From: Victivallis vadensis
GTDB taxonomy: Bacteria > Verrucomicrobiota > Lentisphaeria > Victivallales > Victivallaceae
Length of the DNA stretch: 64,000 nt
NCBI RefSeq assembly: GCF_003096415.1
Contig: NZ_QEKH01000014.1
Location: forward strand, 1-64,000
Reading direction: 5' to 3'
Below the pieces are notes generated by a model, which made no database searches, had not been told where the DNA came from, and saw only the letters and a program-made list of their open reading frames with translations. This document shows positions 25,164 to 32,874 of this stretch, piece by piece; within the stretch, counting starts at the first letter, position 1; each line of letters opens with the position of its first letter. The position numbers and the translations under genes are program-made.

Positions 25164-26654
25164 TCAGTTGAGTTCTTCCGCAACGACTTCCGGACTGACC
25201 GGAGGAGCCGGCAGAAGTTCGGGGTGGACCAGACGGGCTTCGGCTGTGACGATGATGTAGCTTTTCTCTTTCAGCGTGGTGGTCGTGCCGAACAGATACT
25301 TGAGCACCGGAATCCGCGAGAGAAACGGGATGCCGATCGTTTGTTCAACATCGGTCTCCTTTACATAGCTGCCGAGCAGTTTCTCCTGCTTGAAGCCAAG
25401 TGTCAAAGCGCCGTCGATCCGTGCGTAATTGCTGAGTTCATCTCCTCGATTGTTGCGTTCCACCACGCTGTTCACTCCGAGGTTGTAGGAGAAAATCACT
25501 CCGCCGGTTCTGTTGTTTTCATAAAAATCCCCGGTCGCCGGCACCATGCCGACGGAATCCACTTCACCGGTCTGTGCACCGAAGCAGATCACCGGGTTGG
25601 TGATTTTGAGCGCGACGGCCGGAGTTTCAGCTTGGTCGGCCACGACATCGGTTCGGTCGTCATCATCCTTTTTGAGGTTCTGGTAGCTCGGCGTCAACTC
25701 TGCATAATAGGTGCGCGTGACATCGCGGCCGTCGCCGTAAAGCGGCGTATTGAGAAAGGTCAGGTCCGCATTGGAAACCAGCCGGGCGTTGCCGGATTGC
25801 TGAAGCAGCCGCACGAAACTCAAATCGAACTGCGGCGCCGTGAAAAATCCACCGTAGCTCCAGCTCGTGGAGAAATTTTTCGCAAGATCGGCAAACTGTT
25901 TCGCTCCACCGAGGAGTTGCAGAACCGCTTCGTTGGAGAAAACCTTTCCGGCATCATATCCGGCTGCGAACAGATTCAATCCCGGTCCGTTTTTCCACGC
26001 CAGATAGTCCACGCCGATGTCACGCAGTTTGCTTTCGCGCACCTCATAGTAGTTCAAACGCAGATTCACCTGCGGCACCGGGCGGTCCAGCCGCTGTACC
26101 CAGGCGAGAATCGCCTTGGCGGAAGCCACATCATCTTTCCAGTAGATCGTATTGGTTTCCGCATTGAGATAGGCCGCGCCGATGCCCGTGCGCAAAGCGC
26201 CATTGATGATGTTGACGATATCCTGCGCCGCCCGGTAACGCGGCGTGTAGCTGATGCGGGTCACGCCGGTGCCTTCGATCACGGAGCCGAACTCGTCAAG
26301 TTTGCCCGGCTGGTCGATTTTTGCGATCAGGTCGTCGATCAGCGGGATGATTTCCGGGCCGGTGGAAACGATCAGCCAGTTCTTTTTTGCCGAAAAGTAG
26401 TTGACCCGTTCGACCCGCGACTGCGAGTCGTAACGCTTGACCGCGTTCTCGACAAAGGGACGGATATCGGTCGCCTTGACGTATTTGAGTTCATAGATTT
26501 TGCTTGTAATATTGGTTTGGGCGTCATCCTGAATCAGACGGATCTGCCGCACCTCGTCAGGCACGTTTTTTCTGCCGGCAAACGCCGGAGACTGTCCGAA
26601 GGCGGAGACGGAAAAACCCGCCGCCAATATGATATGGAAAATACTGTTGTTCAT
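25164..26654 (-). CDS. Secretin-like outer membrane protein 1
   Basis: 496 residues, signal peptide ending near SVSAFGQ. N-domain-like segment KIYELKYVKATDIRPFVENA, then a secretin core ending IGIPFLSRIPVLKYLFG and YIIVTAEARLVHPE. Paralogous in layout to the next gene. It is the first gene after a strong terminator at 26718-26742, so it either has its own promoter within 60 bases or depends on read-through. Confidence 0.8.
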   Translation of the reverse strand: MNNSIFHIILAAGFSVSAFGQSPAFAGRKNVPDEVRQIRLIQDDAQTNITSKIYELKYVKATDIRPFVENAVKRYDSQSRVERVNYFSAKKNWLIVSTGPEIIPLIDDLIAKIDQPGKLDEFGSVIEGTGVTRISYTPRYRAAQDIVNIINGALRTGIGAAYLNAETNTIYWKDDVASAKAILAWVQRLDRPVPQVNLRLNYYEVRESKLRDIGVDYLAWKNGPGLNLFAAGYDAGKVFSNEAVLQLLGGAKQFADLAKNFSTSWSYGGFFTAPQFDLSFVRLLQQSGNARLVSNADLTFLNTPLYGDGRDVTRTYYAELTPSYQNLKKDDDDRTDVVADQAETPAVALKITNPVICFGAQTGEVDSVGMVPATGDFYENNRTGGVIFSYNLGVNSVVERNNRGDELSNYARIDGALTLGFKQEKLLGSYVKETDVEQTIGIPFLSRIPVLKYLFGTTTTLKEKSYIIVTAEARLVHPELLPAPPVSPEVVAEELN

Positions 26655-26717
26655 GGTGGTTCCTCATCGGGAAACGCTTCACTCCGAGAACAGAGAAGCG
26701 TAAATTGATCTGGTCAT

Positions 26718-26742
26718 AAAAAACGGACCCGGCACGGGTCCG
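26718..26742 (-). terminator. Rho-independent terminator between lipoprotein and secretin genes
   Basis: Minus strand CGGACCC-gtgcc-GGGTCCG followed by six T: a 7-bp perfect stem with U-tract. It separates the lipoprotein transcript from the secretin-ssu operon. Confidence 0.9.
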
Positions 26743-26765
26743 ATTCTGTCGGCTGCGATGCAGTC

Positions 26766-26894
26766 TCAGCGGCGACATCGGTCCGGCATTCGGCTCATGC
26801 GGCACATCCGGCGGAGCACGGGAGTCATTTTTCCCGTAAAACGGCAGGTTCCGGCGGCATCCGGTAACGAAATGAAACGGTTCGTTTTCATCAT
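26766..26894 (-). CDS. Possible 42-residue basic peptide
   Basis: The frame MMKTNRFISLPDAAGTCRFT then GKMTPVLRRMCRMSRMPDRC ends just before the terminator. AAAGGAG lies directly against the first ATG, too close for normal initiation, three bases from the second. The Cys/Arg/Met-rich tail matches nothing I know. Weak support. Confidence 0.25.
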   Translation of the reverse strand: MMKTNRFISLPDAAGTCRFTGKMTPVLRRMCRMSRMPDRCRR

Positions 26895-26928
26895 CTCCTT
26901 TCCGACGATAATGAATTTCGTCATGATA

Positions 26929-27395
26929 TCAAAGAAAACCAAAGCCGATGACTCGGCTTTCGCCATGCACGGGAGCAATCAGCGCGCGAAACAGAATCTC
27001 CTGCTCAATGACGGAATCATCGCTGCCGGTTCTGCGGAAACAGACTTTCCAGACCAGTGTTTTCAGAACCGGAGTTTTCAATTCCCCGCGATATTCAAAA
27101 GAGTGGATGGTTCCCAGCGTGTTCTGCAGCTGCAGGAACGATTGCGAGAATGCTTCTGGTGTAAATTCCTTCTGAAGATTTTCCGCGAGGACCTCTTTCA
27201 GCAGTTCATATTTTTTTCCTGAAAGGCTCTCAGCACGGCATCTGCGCATTGAAGCGCGGCGCTCCGGTCATATTCCCCGCCGGAAGCGGGATTTTTTTCT
27301 GGTTCCGCCGGGATTTGAACACACCCGGCAACAAAGACGGCCGCTGTCAGAAGCACCGCCTGAAATCGGGCAATTCGGATGATCTGCTTTTTCAT
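26929..27395 (-). CDS. Lipoprotein with a -1 frameshift at an A7 tract
   Basis: From ATG 27395 (AAGGAG upstream) the frame gives a lipoprotein signal with lipobox FVAGC, then a charged linker and ADAVLRAFQEK, and stops at 27198. A -1 shift at seven A (plus-strand T7 at 27211-27217) joins it smoothly to KYELLKEVLAENLQKEFTPE then AFSQSFLQLQNTLG, which runs to a stop at 26929. The fused product of about 155 residues resembles small DUF3887/DUF4019-like exported domains. Either the gene is broken, or the homopolymer causes slippage. It lies upstream of the secretin-ssu block. Confidence 0.6.
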
Positions 27396-27420
27396 AGGGG
27401 CTCCTTCGGTGTCGCTGCAT

Positions 27421-27441
27421 TAATCTCTACTATTTTGATCG
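27421..27441 (-). promoter_or_regulatory. Rrf2-type operator candidate before the lipoprotein gene
   Basis: Minus strand GATCAAAATAGTAGAGATTA, aligning with the sites at 19513-19533 and 19654-19671. It lies seven bases downstream of the predicted -10 box, so a bound regulator would block initiation. Confidence 0.45.
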
Positions 27442-27448
27442 ATTTTGT

Positions 27449-27476
27449 AAAATACATCATATATGCATATTTTCAA
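27449..27476 (-). promoter_or_regulatory. Lipoprotein gene promoter candidate
   Basis: TTGAAA, 16 bases, TATTTT on the minus strand in a very AT-rich stretch. Same spacing and -10 sequence as the cysK candidate. The remaining sequence to 27700 holds no gene I can see. Confidence 0.45.
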
Positions 27477-27700
27477 GTTTTAAAATCTAAAAATATCTAT
27501 TTTTTTAATATTCACAATTAAAAAGGTAGCGTTTATAATCAAGGCCTCCTCTTTCCGAATCTCATTTCGAATCGCTCATGTATTCTTCTGAAAACTCAAG
27601 CTGTCTTCGTCTGCGTCAGCCGAACCGGACGATATCTCCCGGCATCACCTTCGTCATTATTTACCGTTTCTTTCACAATTCTGTAATGCAGGAAGCATTC

Positions 27701-27720
27701 CCTGAACAAATTTGTTCAGG
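27701..27720. promoter_or_regulatory. Perfect 20-bp palindrome, enhancer site candidate
   Basis: CCTGAACAAATTTGTTCAGG is a perfect palindrome located 43 bases upstream of the sigma-54 -24 box. That is a reasonable place for an enhancer-binding protein dimer, although somewhat closer than most. Confidence 0.6.
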
Positions 27721-27762
27721 CCGGGCGCTTCTCTTCCGCCGGTTCACGCTCATTTTGCCGGC

Positions 27763-27778
27763 TGGCACGGAATTTGCT
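27763..27778 (+). promoter_or_regulatory. Sigma-54 promoter of the urea/guanidine operon
   Basis: TGGCACG-GAAT-TTGCT matches the -24/-12 consensus at every conserved position, with GG and GC exactly 12 bases apart. Transcription should start near 27789, giving a 60-base leader with a CGGGAGT/ACTCCCG hairpin (27792-27820). The promoter needs an activator ATPase, consistent with nitrogen control. Confidence 0.9.
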
Positions 27779-27849
27779 TTATCGGATGGCACGGGAGTCC
27801 GATATGTTTCATCACTCCCGCAGCAATCTTTAAGCAAGGAGAGTATGAC

Positions 27850-28839
27850 ATGAAATGGTTCAGACATTTTCTACTGACGGCGACGGCCGTGGTCGCGGCC
27901 GCCGTCTCCGCCGCCGATAAACCGGTATTGCGCATCGGCTACAGCGACTGGCCGGGCTGGACCGCCTGGGAGATCGCTGACAAGAAGGGGTTTTTCGCAA
28001 AGCACGGCGTCGATGTGAAGCTGGAATGGTTCGAATACGGCCCGCAGATGGATGCGTTCGCCGTGGGACGGATCGATGCGGCAGGCATCTCCAACGGCGA
28101 TGCGATGGTGCTCAACGCCTCCGGCGCACGCAACATCATCATCATGATCAACGATTACTCCAACGGCAATGACAAGATCGTCGGCGCGCCCGGCATCGGT
28201 TCGATCAGAGAACTGAAAGGCAGGAAAGTCGGCGTTGAGATCGGCTGCCTGAGCCACATGCTGCTGATGAACGCGCTCGCGAAGAACGGCATGACGGAAA
28301 AAGACGTGACGCTGGTCAACATGCCGACCCACCAGGCGGCGCAGACTCTCGCCTCCGGCGACGTTGCGGCGATCGTCGCGTGGCAGCCGAATTCCGGGGC
28401 GGCGCTCGAACTGGTCAAAGGCTCCCGGGAACTTTACACCAGCGCCGACGAACCCGGCATCATCTACGACACGCTGGCGGTTTCGGCGGAGAGTTTGCTG
28501 AAACACCGAGCCGAGTGGAGCAAGGTCGTCGCGGCGTGGTATGACGTAATCGACTACCTGAACGATCCGGCCAACCGGGACGAAGCGATGAAAATCCTGG
28601 CCGCGCGGGTCGGCGTGACGCCGGAAAAATATGCGACCTATATGAAAGGGACCCGGTTTCTGACCGCCGGCGAAGCGATGAAAATCTTCCGCAAGGCGGA
28701 CGGTTTCGGTTCGGTCTACGGCTCCAGCGCGATTACAGACAAGTTCTTCGTCGACAACAAAATCTATAAAGAGAACGTAAACATCCCCCGCTGCATCGAC
28801 CCGAGTTTCACCCGGGCGTACCTGAAGGGGAGGAAATAA
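27850..28839 (+). CDS. ABC substrate-binding protein, urea carboxylase-associated
   Basis: 329 residues with signal peptide (MKWFRHFLLTATAVVAAAVS then AADK). Mature NMT1-like fold, LRIGYSDWPGWTAWEIADKK, matches the subfamily that accompanies urea/guanidine carboxylase operons. It binds the nitrogen substrate in the periplasm. ATG 27850 is chosen since the open frame upstream contains the sigma-54 promoter, and AAGGAG lies nine bases before it. First gene of a nine-gene operon. Confidence 0.9.
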   Translation: MKWFRHFLLTATAVVAAAVSAADKPVLRIGYSDWPGWTAWEIADKKGFFAKHGVDVKLEWFEYGPQMDAFAVGRIDAAGISNGDAMVLNASGARNIIIMINDYSNGNDKIVGAPGIGSIRELKGRKVGVEIGCLSHMLLMNALAKNGMTEKDVTLVNMPTHQAAQTLASGDVAAIVAWQPNSGAALELVKGSRELYTSADEPGIIYDTLAVSAESLLKHRAEWSKVVAAWYDVIDYLNDPANRDEAMKILAARVGVTPEKYATYMKGTRFLTAGEAMKIFRKADGFGSVYGSSAITDKFFVDNKIYKENVNIPRCIDPSFTRAYLKGRK

Positions 28840-28858
28840 CCGGTTCGGGGAGGCGATT

Positions 28859-29917
28859 ATGACTTTGCGGCAAGGATGCTTCGCCATCCGCAAAAAACTG
28901 ACCCGGCGACAGGAAGGGACGCTTCTGGTGCTGTCGTTCGTGCTGCCGCTCGCATTGTGGGCGGCGGTCAGCTACACTCCCTTCCTCTATCATCCGGACA
29001 TGCGGATCACGGATGCGGGCGACAGCCTGCTCTGCGCGCCCGGCGACCGGATCGACCGTTCGGGGTTCGAGCGGGAAAACAAGGCGATTCTCGAAAACGG
29101 CGGCGTCCCGATGCGGGGCGTCCGGGCCAATCCGGCCTGGCTGCCCGCGCCGCACGAGGTGGCGGCCGCGCTGGTGACCGCATTCAAGACGCCGCCGCGG
29201 CGCGACGGGGAGCCGTGGTTCCATCAGAGCATCGCGCACAGCATCCGGGTGGTGTTCCTCGGATTCCTGCTGTCGTCGCTGCTGGGAGTGCCGCTCGGCA
29301 TCCTGTGCGGGGCGTTCCCGTTCTTCGAGCGGCTGTTCGAGCCGGTGGTGGAATTCATCCGCTACTTTCCGGCCCCGGTTTTCGCGACTCTGGCGGTCGC
29401 AATTCTCGGGATCAACGATGCGCCGAAGGTCGCGATCATCGTGATCGGCACCTTTTTCCAACAGCTGCCGATGATCGCCAATACCACGCGGCAGGCCGAT
29501 CCGGCGCTGATCGAAGCGGCCCAGACGCTCGGAGCAGGCCGCAAGCGCATCCTGATGCGGGTGGTCATCCCGTCGGTGCTGCCGAAACTCTACAAGGACA
29601 TGCGCATCCTGCTCGGCTGGGCGTGGACCTATCTGATCGTCGCGGAGGTGGTCGGCACCACGACCGGCATCAGCTGGTTCATCACCCAGCAGGCCAAATA
29701 CCGGAATTTCGCGAACGTCTACGCGGCGATCGTGATCATCGGCTGCATCGGCCTTGCCTGCGACATGTTCCTCGCGTGGTTCGCAAAACAGATTTTTCCG
29801 TGGGAGGCCGGCTGCCGGACCCGGCTCTACCGGATCTTCGCGGAGGTCTTCGGTCCCCGCGACCAGGTGTTCAGCTTCACCCTGAAAAAACATTCGCCGG
29901 AAAACGTGGAGGAGTAA
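28859..29917 (+). CDS. ABC transporter permease, urea carboxylase-associated
   Basis: 352 residues. One N-terminal helix, then a periplasmic section of about 90 residues ([20 protein letters not shown] onward), then five to six helices with the family loop [20 protein letters not shown]. The periplasmic insert is characteristic of this transporter subfamily rather than ordinary SsuC. GGGGAGG precedes the start. Second in the operon, followed two bases later by the ATPase. Confidence 0.9.
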   Translation: MTLRQGCFAIRKKLTRRQEGTLLVLSFVLPLALWAAVSYTPFLYHPDMRITDAGDSLLCAPGDRIDRSGFERENKAILENGGVPMRGVRANPAWLPAPHEVAAALVTAFKTPPRRDGEPWFHQSIAHSIRVVFLGFLLSSLLGVPLGILCGAFPFFERLFEPVVEFIRYFPAPVFATLAVAILGINDAPKVAIIVIGTFFQQLPMIANTTRQADPALIEAAQTLGAGRKRILMRVVIPSVLPKLYKDMRILLGWAWTYLIVAEVVGTTTGISWFITQQAKYRNFANVYAAIVIIGCIGLACDMFLAWFAKQIFPWEAGCRTRLYRIFAEVFGPRDQVFSFTLKKHSPENVEE

Positions 29918-29919
29918 TC

Positions 29920-30807
<888 letters not shown>

Positions 30808-30824
30808 GGAAGGAGAATTTTATC

Positions 30825-31544
30825 ATGGAAAACAATCTTGTTCTGCTCACCGAAACCGTAATCGACGGCGGCTGGAATTATTCCCGGATCGTGAAGCGCG
30901 GCCAGCTGCTGCGCCTGACCGATCTGGAAGGCGGAGCCAACGTATCGGCGATGTTCTACAACGCCGGAAACTTTTCCGAACGGTTCAATCTCGGCGATAC
31001 GCTGAAAATCCAGCACATCTGCCGCCTGACGAAACACTGCTGCATCTACTCCGACATGGGACGCATCCTGATGAGCGTGCCGGAAGACACCTGCGGCTGG
31101 CACGACATGCTCTGCGGCTGCACCCATGCCGCGCTGATCGAGAAGCGGTTCGGCAAAAAGGAGTATCAGGAAGCGCACAATGAATTCTACCGCAACGGTT
31201 ACGATTCTCTGCTCGTCGAACTGGGCAAACACGGCATGACCAAGCGGGACGTGACCGAAATCATCAACTTTTTCAGCAAGGTCACGGTCGATGAAAAAGG
31301 GGCGATGACCTTCGTGCCGGGCAATTCTCCGGCGGGAAGCCATGTAGACCTGCGGGCCGAGATGGATACGCTGGTGGTGCTTGATACCGGCATGCATCCG
31401 CTGAGTCCGGCGACCGAATATCCGCGCAAGCCGGTCAGAGCGGCGCTCTATGCGTGCGAACCCGGCCGCAAAGACGATCCGTGCTTCACCTGGTGCCCGG
31501 AAAACGAACGCGGATTCGCCGCCACCTCGCTCTACAACCTGTAA
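30825..31544 (+). CDS. DUF1989 protein, carboxyguanidine deiminase subunit / UAAP1-like
   Basis: 239 residues of the DUF1989 family, earlier called urea carboxylase- or urea amidolyase-associated protein. In guanidine degraders two such subunits form carboxyguanidine deiminase, converting carboxyguanidine to allophanate. Conserved features seen are GQLLRLTDLEGGANVSAMFY, a Cys/His metal-type patch (EDTCGWHDMLCGCTH) and INFFSKVTVDEKG. It is the most divergent of the three in this operon, with an added C-terminal CFTWCPENERG. AAGGAGA precedes ATG 30825. Confidence 0.85.
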   Translation: MENNLVLLTETVIDGGWNYSRIVKRGQLLRLTDLEGGANVSAMFYNAGNFSERFNLGDTLKIQHICRLTKHCCIYSDMGRILMSVPEDTCGWHDMLCGCTHAALIEKRFGKKEYQEAHNEFYRNGYDSLLVELGKHGMTKRDVTEIINFFSKVTVDEKGAMTFVPGNSPAGSHVDLRAEMDTLVVLDTGMHPLSPATEYPRKPVRAALYACEPGRKDDPCFTWCPENERGFAATSLYNL

Positions 31545-31560
31545 TCCGGAGGACGCAATC

Positions 31561-32217
31561 ATGGTTACCCGATATCTGGAAAGCCCCCGCAAGGAAGCCG
31601 ACGCCGTCCACGTCGAAATCGTAAAGGCCGGAACCGGCTGGATGTATCCGGTCCGGAAAGGACAGATTCTGCGGATCGTCGACATCAACGGCAATCAGGC
31701 GGTCGACACCATTTTCTACAACGCCGACAATACCGCCGAACGTTACAGCGTACAGCAGACCGTGCAGCACCAGCGGAACGCGCTGGTCGGCGTCGGCACC
31801 GACCTGATGAGCAGCGAGGATCGCGTGATGCTGACGGTGGTGGCCGACACCTGCGGCGACCACGACACGCTCGGCAGCGCCTGCTCGTGCGAGAGCAACA
31901 TGATCCGCTACGGTTTCGGCCACCGCTACCAGCACGCCTGCCGCGAAAGTTTCCTCGCCCGGCTGCTGGCGCACGGGATGGACAAGCGCGATCAGGTCAA
32001 CAACCTGAATTTCTTCATGTACGTGCCGCTGGACGAGCGGGGCAATCTGAATTTCGCCGACGGCATCTCCTCGCCGGGCAAGTACATCGAACTCGAAGCG
32101 AAGATGAACGTGCTGGTGCTGGTCTCCAACTGTCCGCAGTTGAACAATCCCTGCAACGGCTATGATCCCACTCCGGTCAAGATGATCGTGTGGGACCCGG
32201 AAGGAGGCTGCCGATGA
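31561..32217 (+). CDS. DUF1989 protein, UAAP2-like, copy 1
   Basis: 218 residues. Key segments GQILRIVDINGNQAVDTIFY, ADTCGDHDTLGSACSCESN, LNFFMYVPLDERG and LEAKMNVLVLVSNCPQLNNP mark the second DUF1989 subgroup. It would pair with the first protein to form the deiminase or a carboxylase-associated complex. GGAGG lies 8 bases before ATG 31561. It shares long near-identical blocks with the next gene, showing an in-operon duplication. Confidence 0.85.
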   Translation: MVTRYLESPRKEADAVHVEIVKAGTGWMYPVRKGQILRIVDINGNQAVDTIFYNADNTAERYSVQQTVQHQRNALVGVGTDLMSSEDRVMLTVVADTCGDHDTLGSACSCESNMIRYGFGHRYQHACRESFLARLLAHGMDKRDQVNNLNFFMYVPLDERGNLNFADGISSPGKYIELEAKMNVLVLVSNCPQLNNPCNGYDPTPVKMIVWDPEGGCR

Positions 32218-32867
32218 ATCCGAAACTCAAAGCGGTGGAACGCGATCCGGCCGAGGCCGTCTGCTCCGCCGTGGTCAAGGCCGGAACCGGCTGGCTGCAT
32301 GAGGTCCGGGCCGGACAGATCCTGCGGATCGTCGACCTGTGCGGCAACCAGTCGGCGGATGTGCTGCTCTACAATGCGCACGACACCGCCGAGCGTTACA
32401 ATGTGAACAACACCATTGCGGCGCAGCGCAGCACGCTGATCGAGCTCGGCACCGAACTGCGTTCCAACGACGACAATGTGATGTTCACGGTCGTGGCCGA
32501 TACCTGCGGTGAGCACGACACGCTCGGCAGCGGCTGTTCGGCGGAGGGCAATGCAATCCGCTACACCGACCGCACCCGCTTCATGCACAGCTGCCGCGAC
32601 ACCTTCGTGCGCCACTTTTCGGACATGCCCGGCATGAGCAAGCGCGACCAGACCTGCAACCTGAACTTCTTCACCAAAGTTCAGCTCGGCACGACGGGGA
32701 GCCTCGAATTTGTGGACGGCATCTCCGGCCCGGGCAAATACGTGGATCTCGAAGCGAAGATGGACGTGCTGGTGCTGCTCTCCAACTGTGCGCAGCTGAA
32801 CAATCCCTGCAACGACTACAACCCGACTCCGGTGCAAATGCTCATCTGGGACGCCGAGAAAGGATAA
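32214..32867 (+). CDS. DUF1989 protein, UAAP2-like, copy 2
   Basis: 217 residues. GQILRIVDLCGNQSADVLLY, ADTCGEHDTLGSGCSAEGN, LNFFTKVQLGTTG and LEAKMDVLVLLSNCAQLNNP parallel the preceding protein almost block by block, with the same predicted metal Cys/His set. The start overlaps the previous stop (ATGA) and follows GAAGGAGG. Standard guanidine or urea carboxylase operons carry two DUF1989 genes, so this third one is extra. Confidence 0.85.
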   Translation: MNPKLKAVERDPAEAVCSAVVKAGTGWLHEVRAGQILRIVDLCGNQSADVLLYNAHDTAERYNVNNTIAAQRSTLIELGTELRSNDDNVMFTVVADTCGEHDTLGSGCSAEGNAIRYTDRTRFMHSCRDTFVRHFSDMPGMSKRDQTCNLNFFTKVQLGTTGSLEFVDGISGPGKYVDLEAKMDVLVLLSNCAQLNNPCNDYNPTPVQMLIWDAEKG

Positions 32868-32874
32868 GTGTTTT

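Noticed and set aside
24885-26708. 607-codon open frame antisense to the secretin gene
   Set aside because: Shadow of a gene with clear secretin signatures on the minus strand.
27779-27849. Guanidine riboswitch in the operon leader
   Set aside because: The leader after the sigma-54 promoter is only about 60 bases with one hairpin, and lacks the ACGR-loop or ykkC conserved segments.
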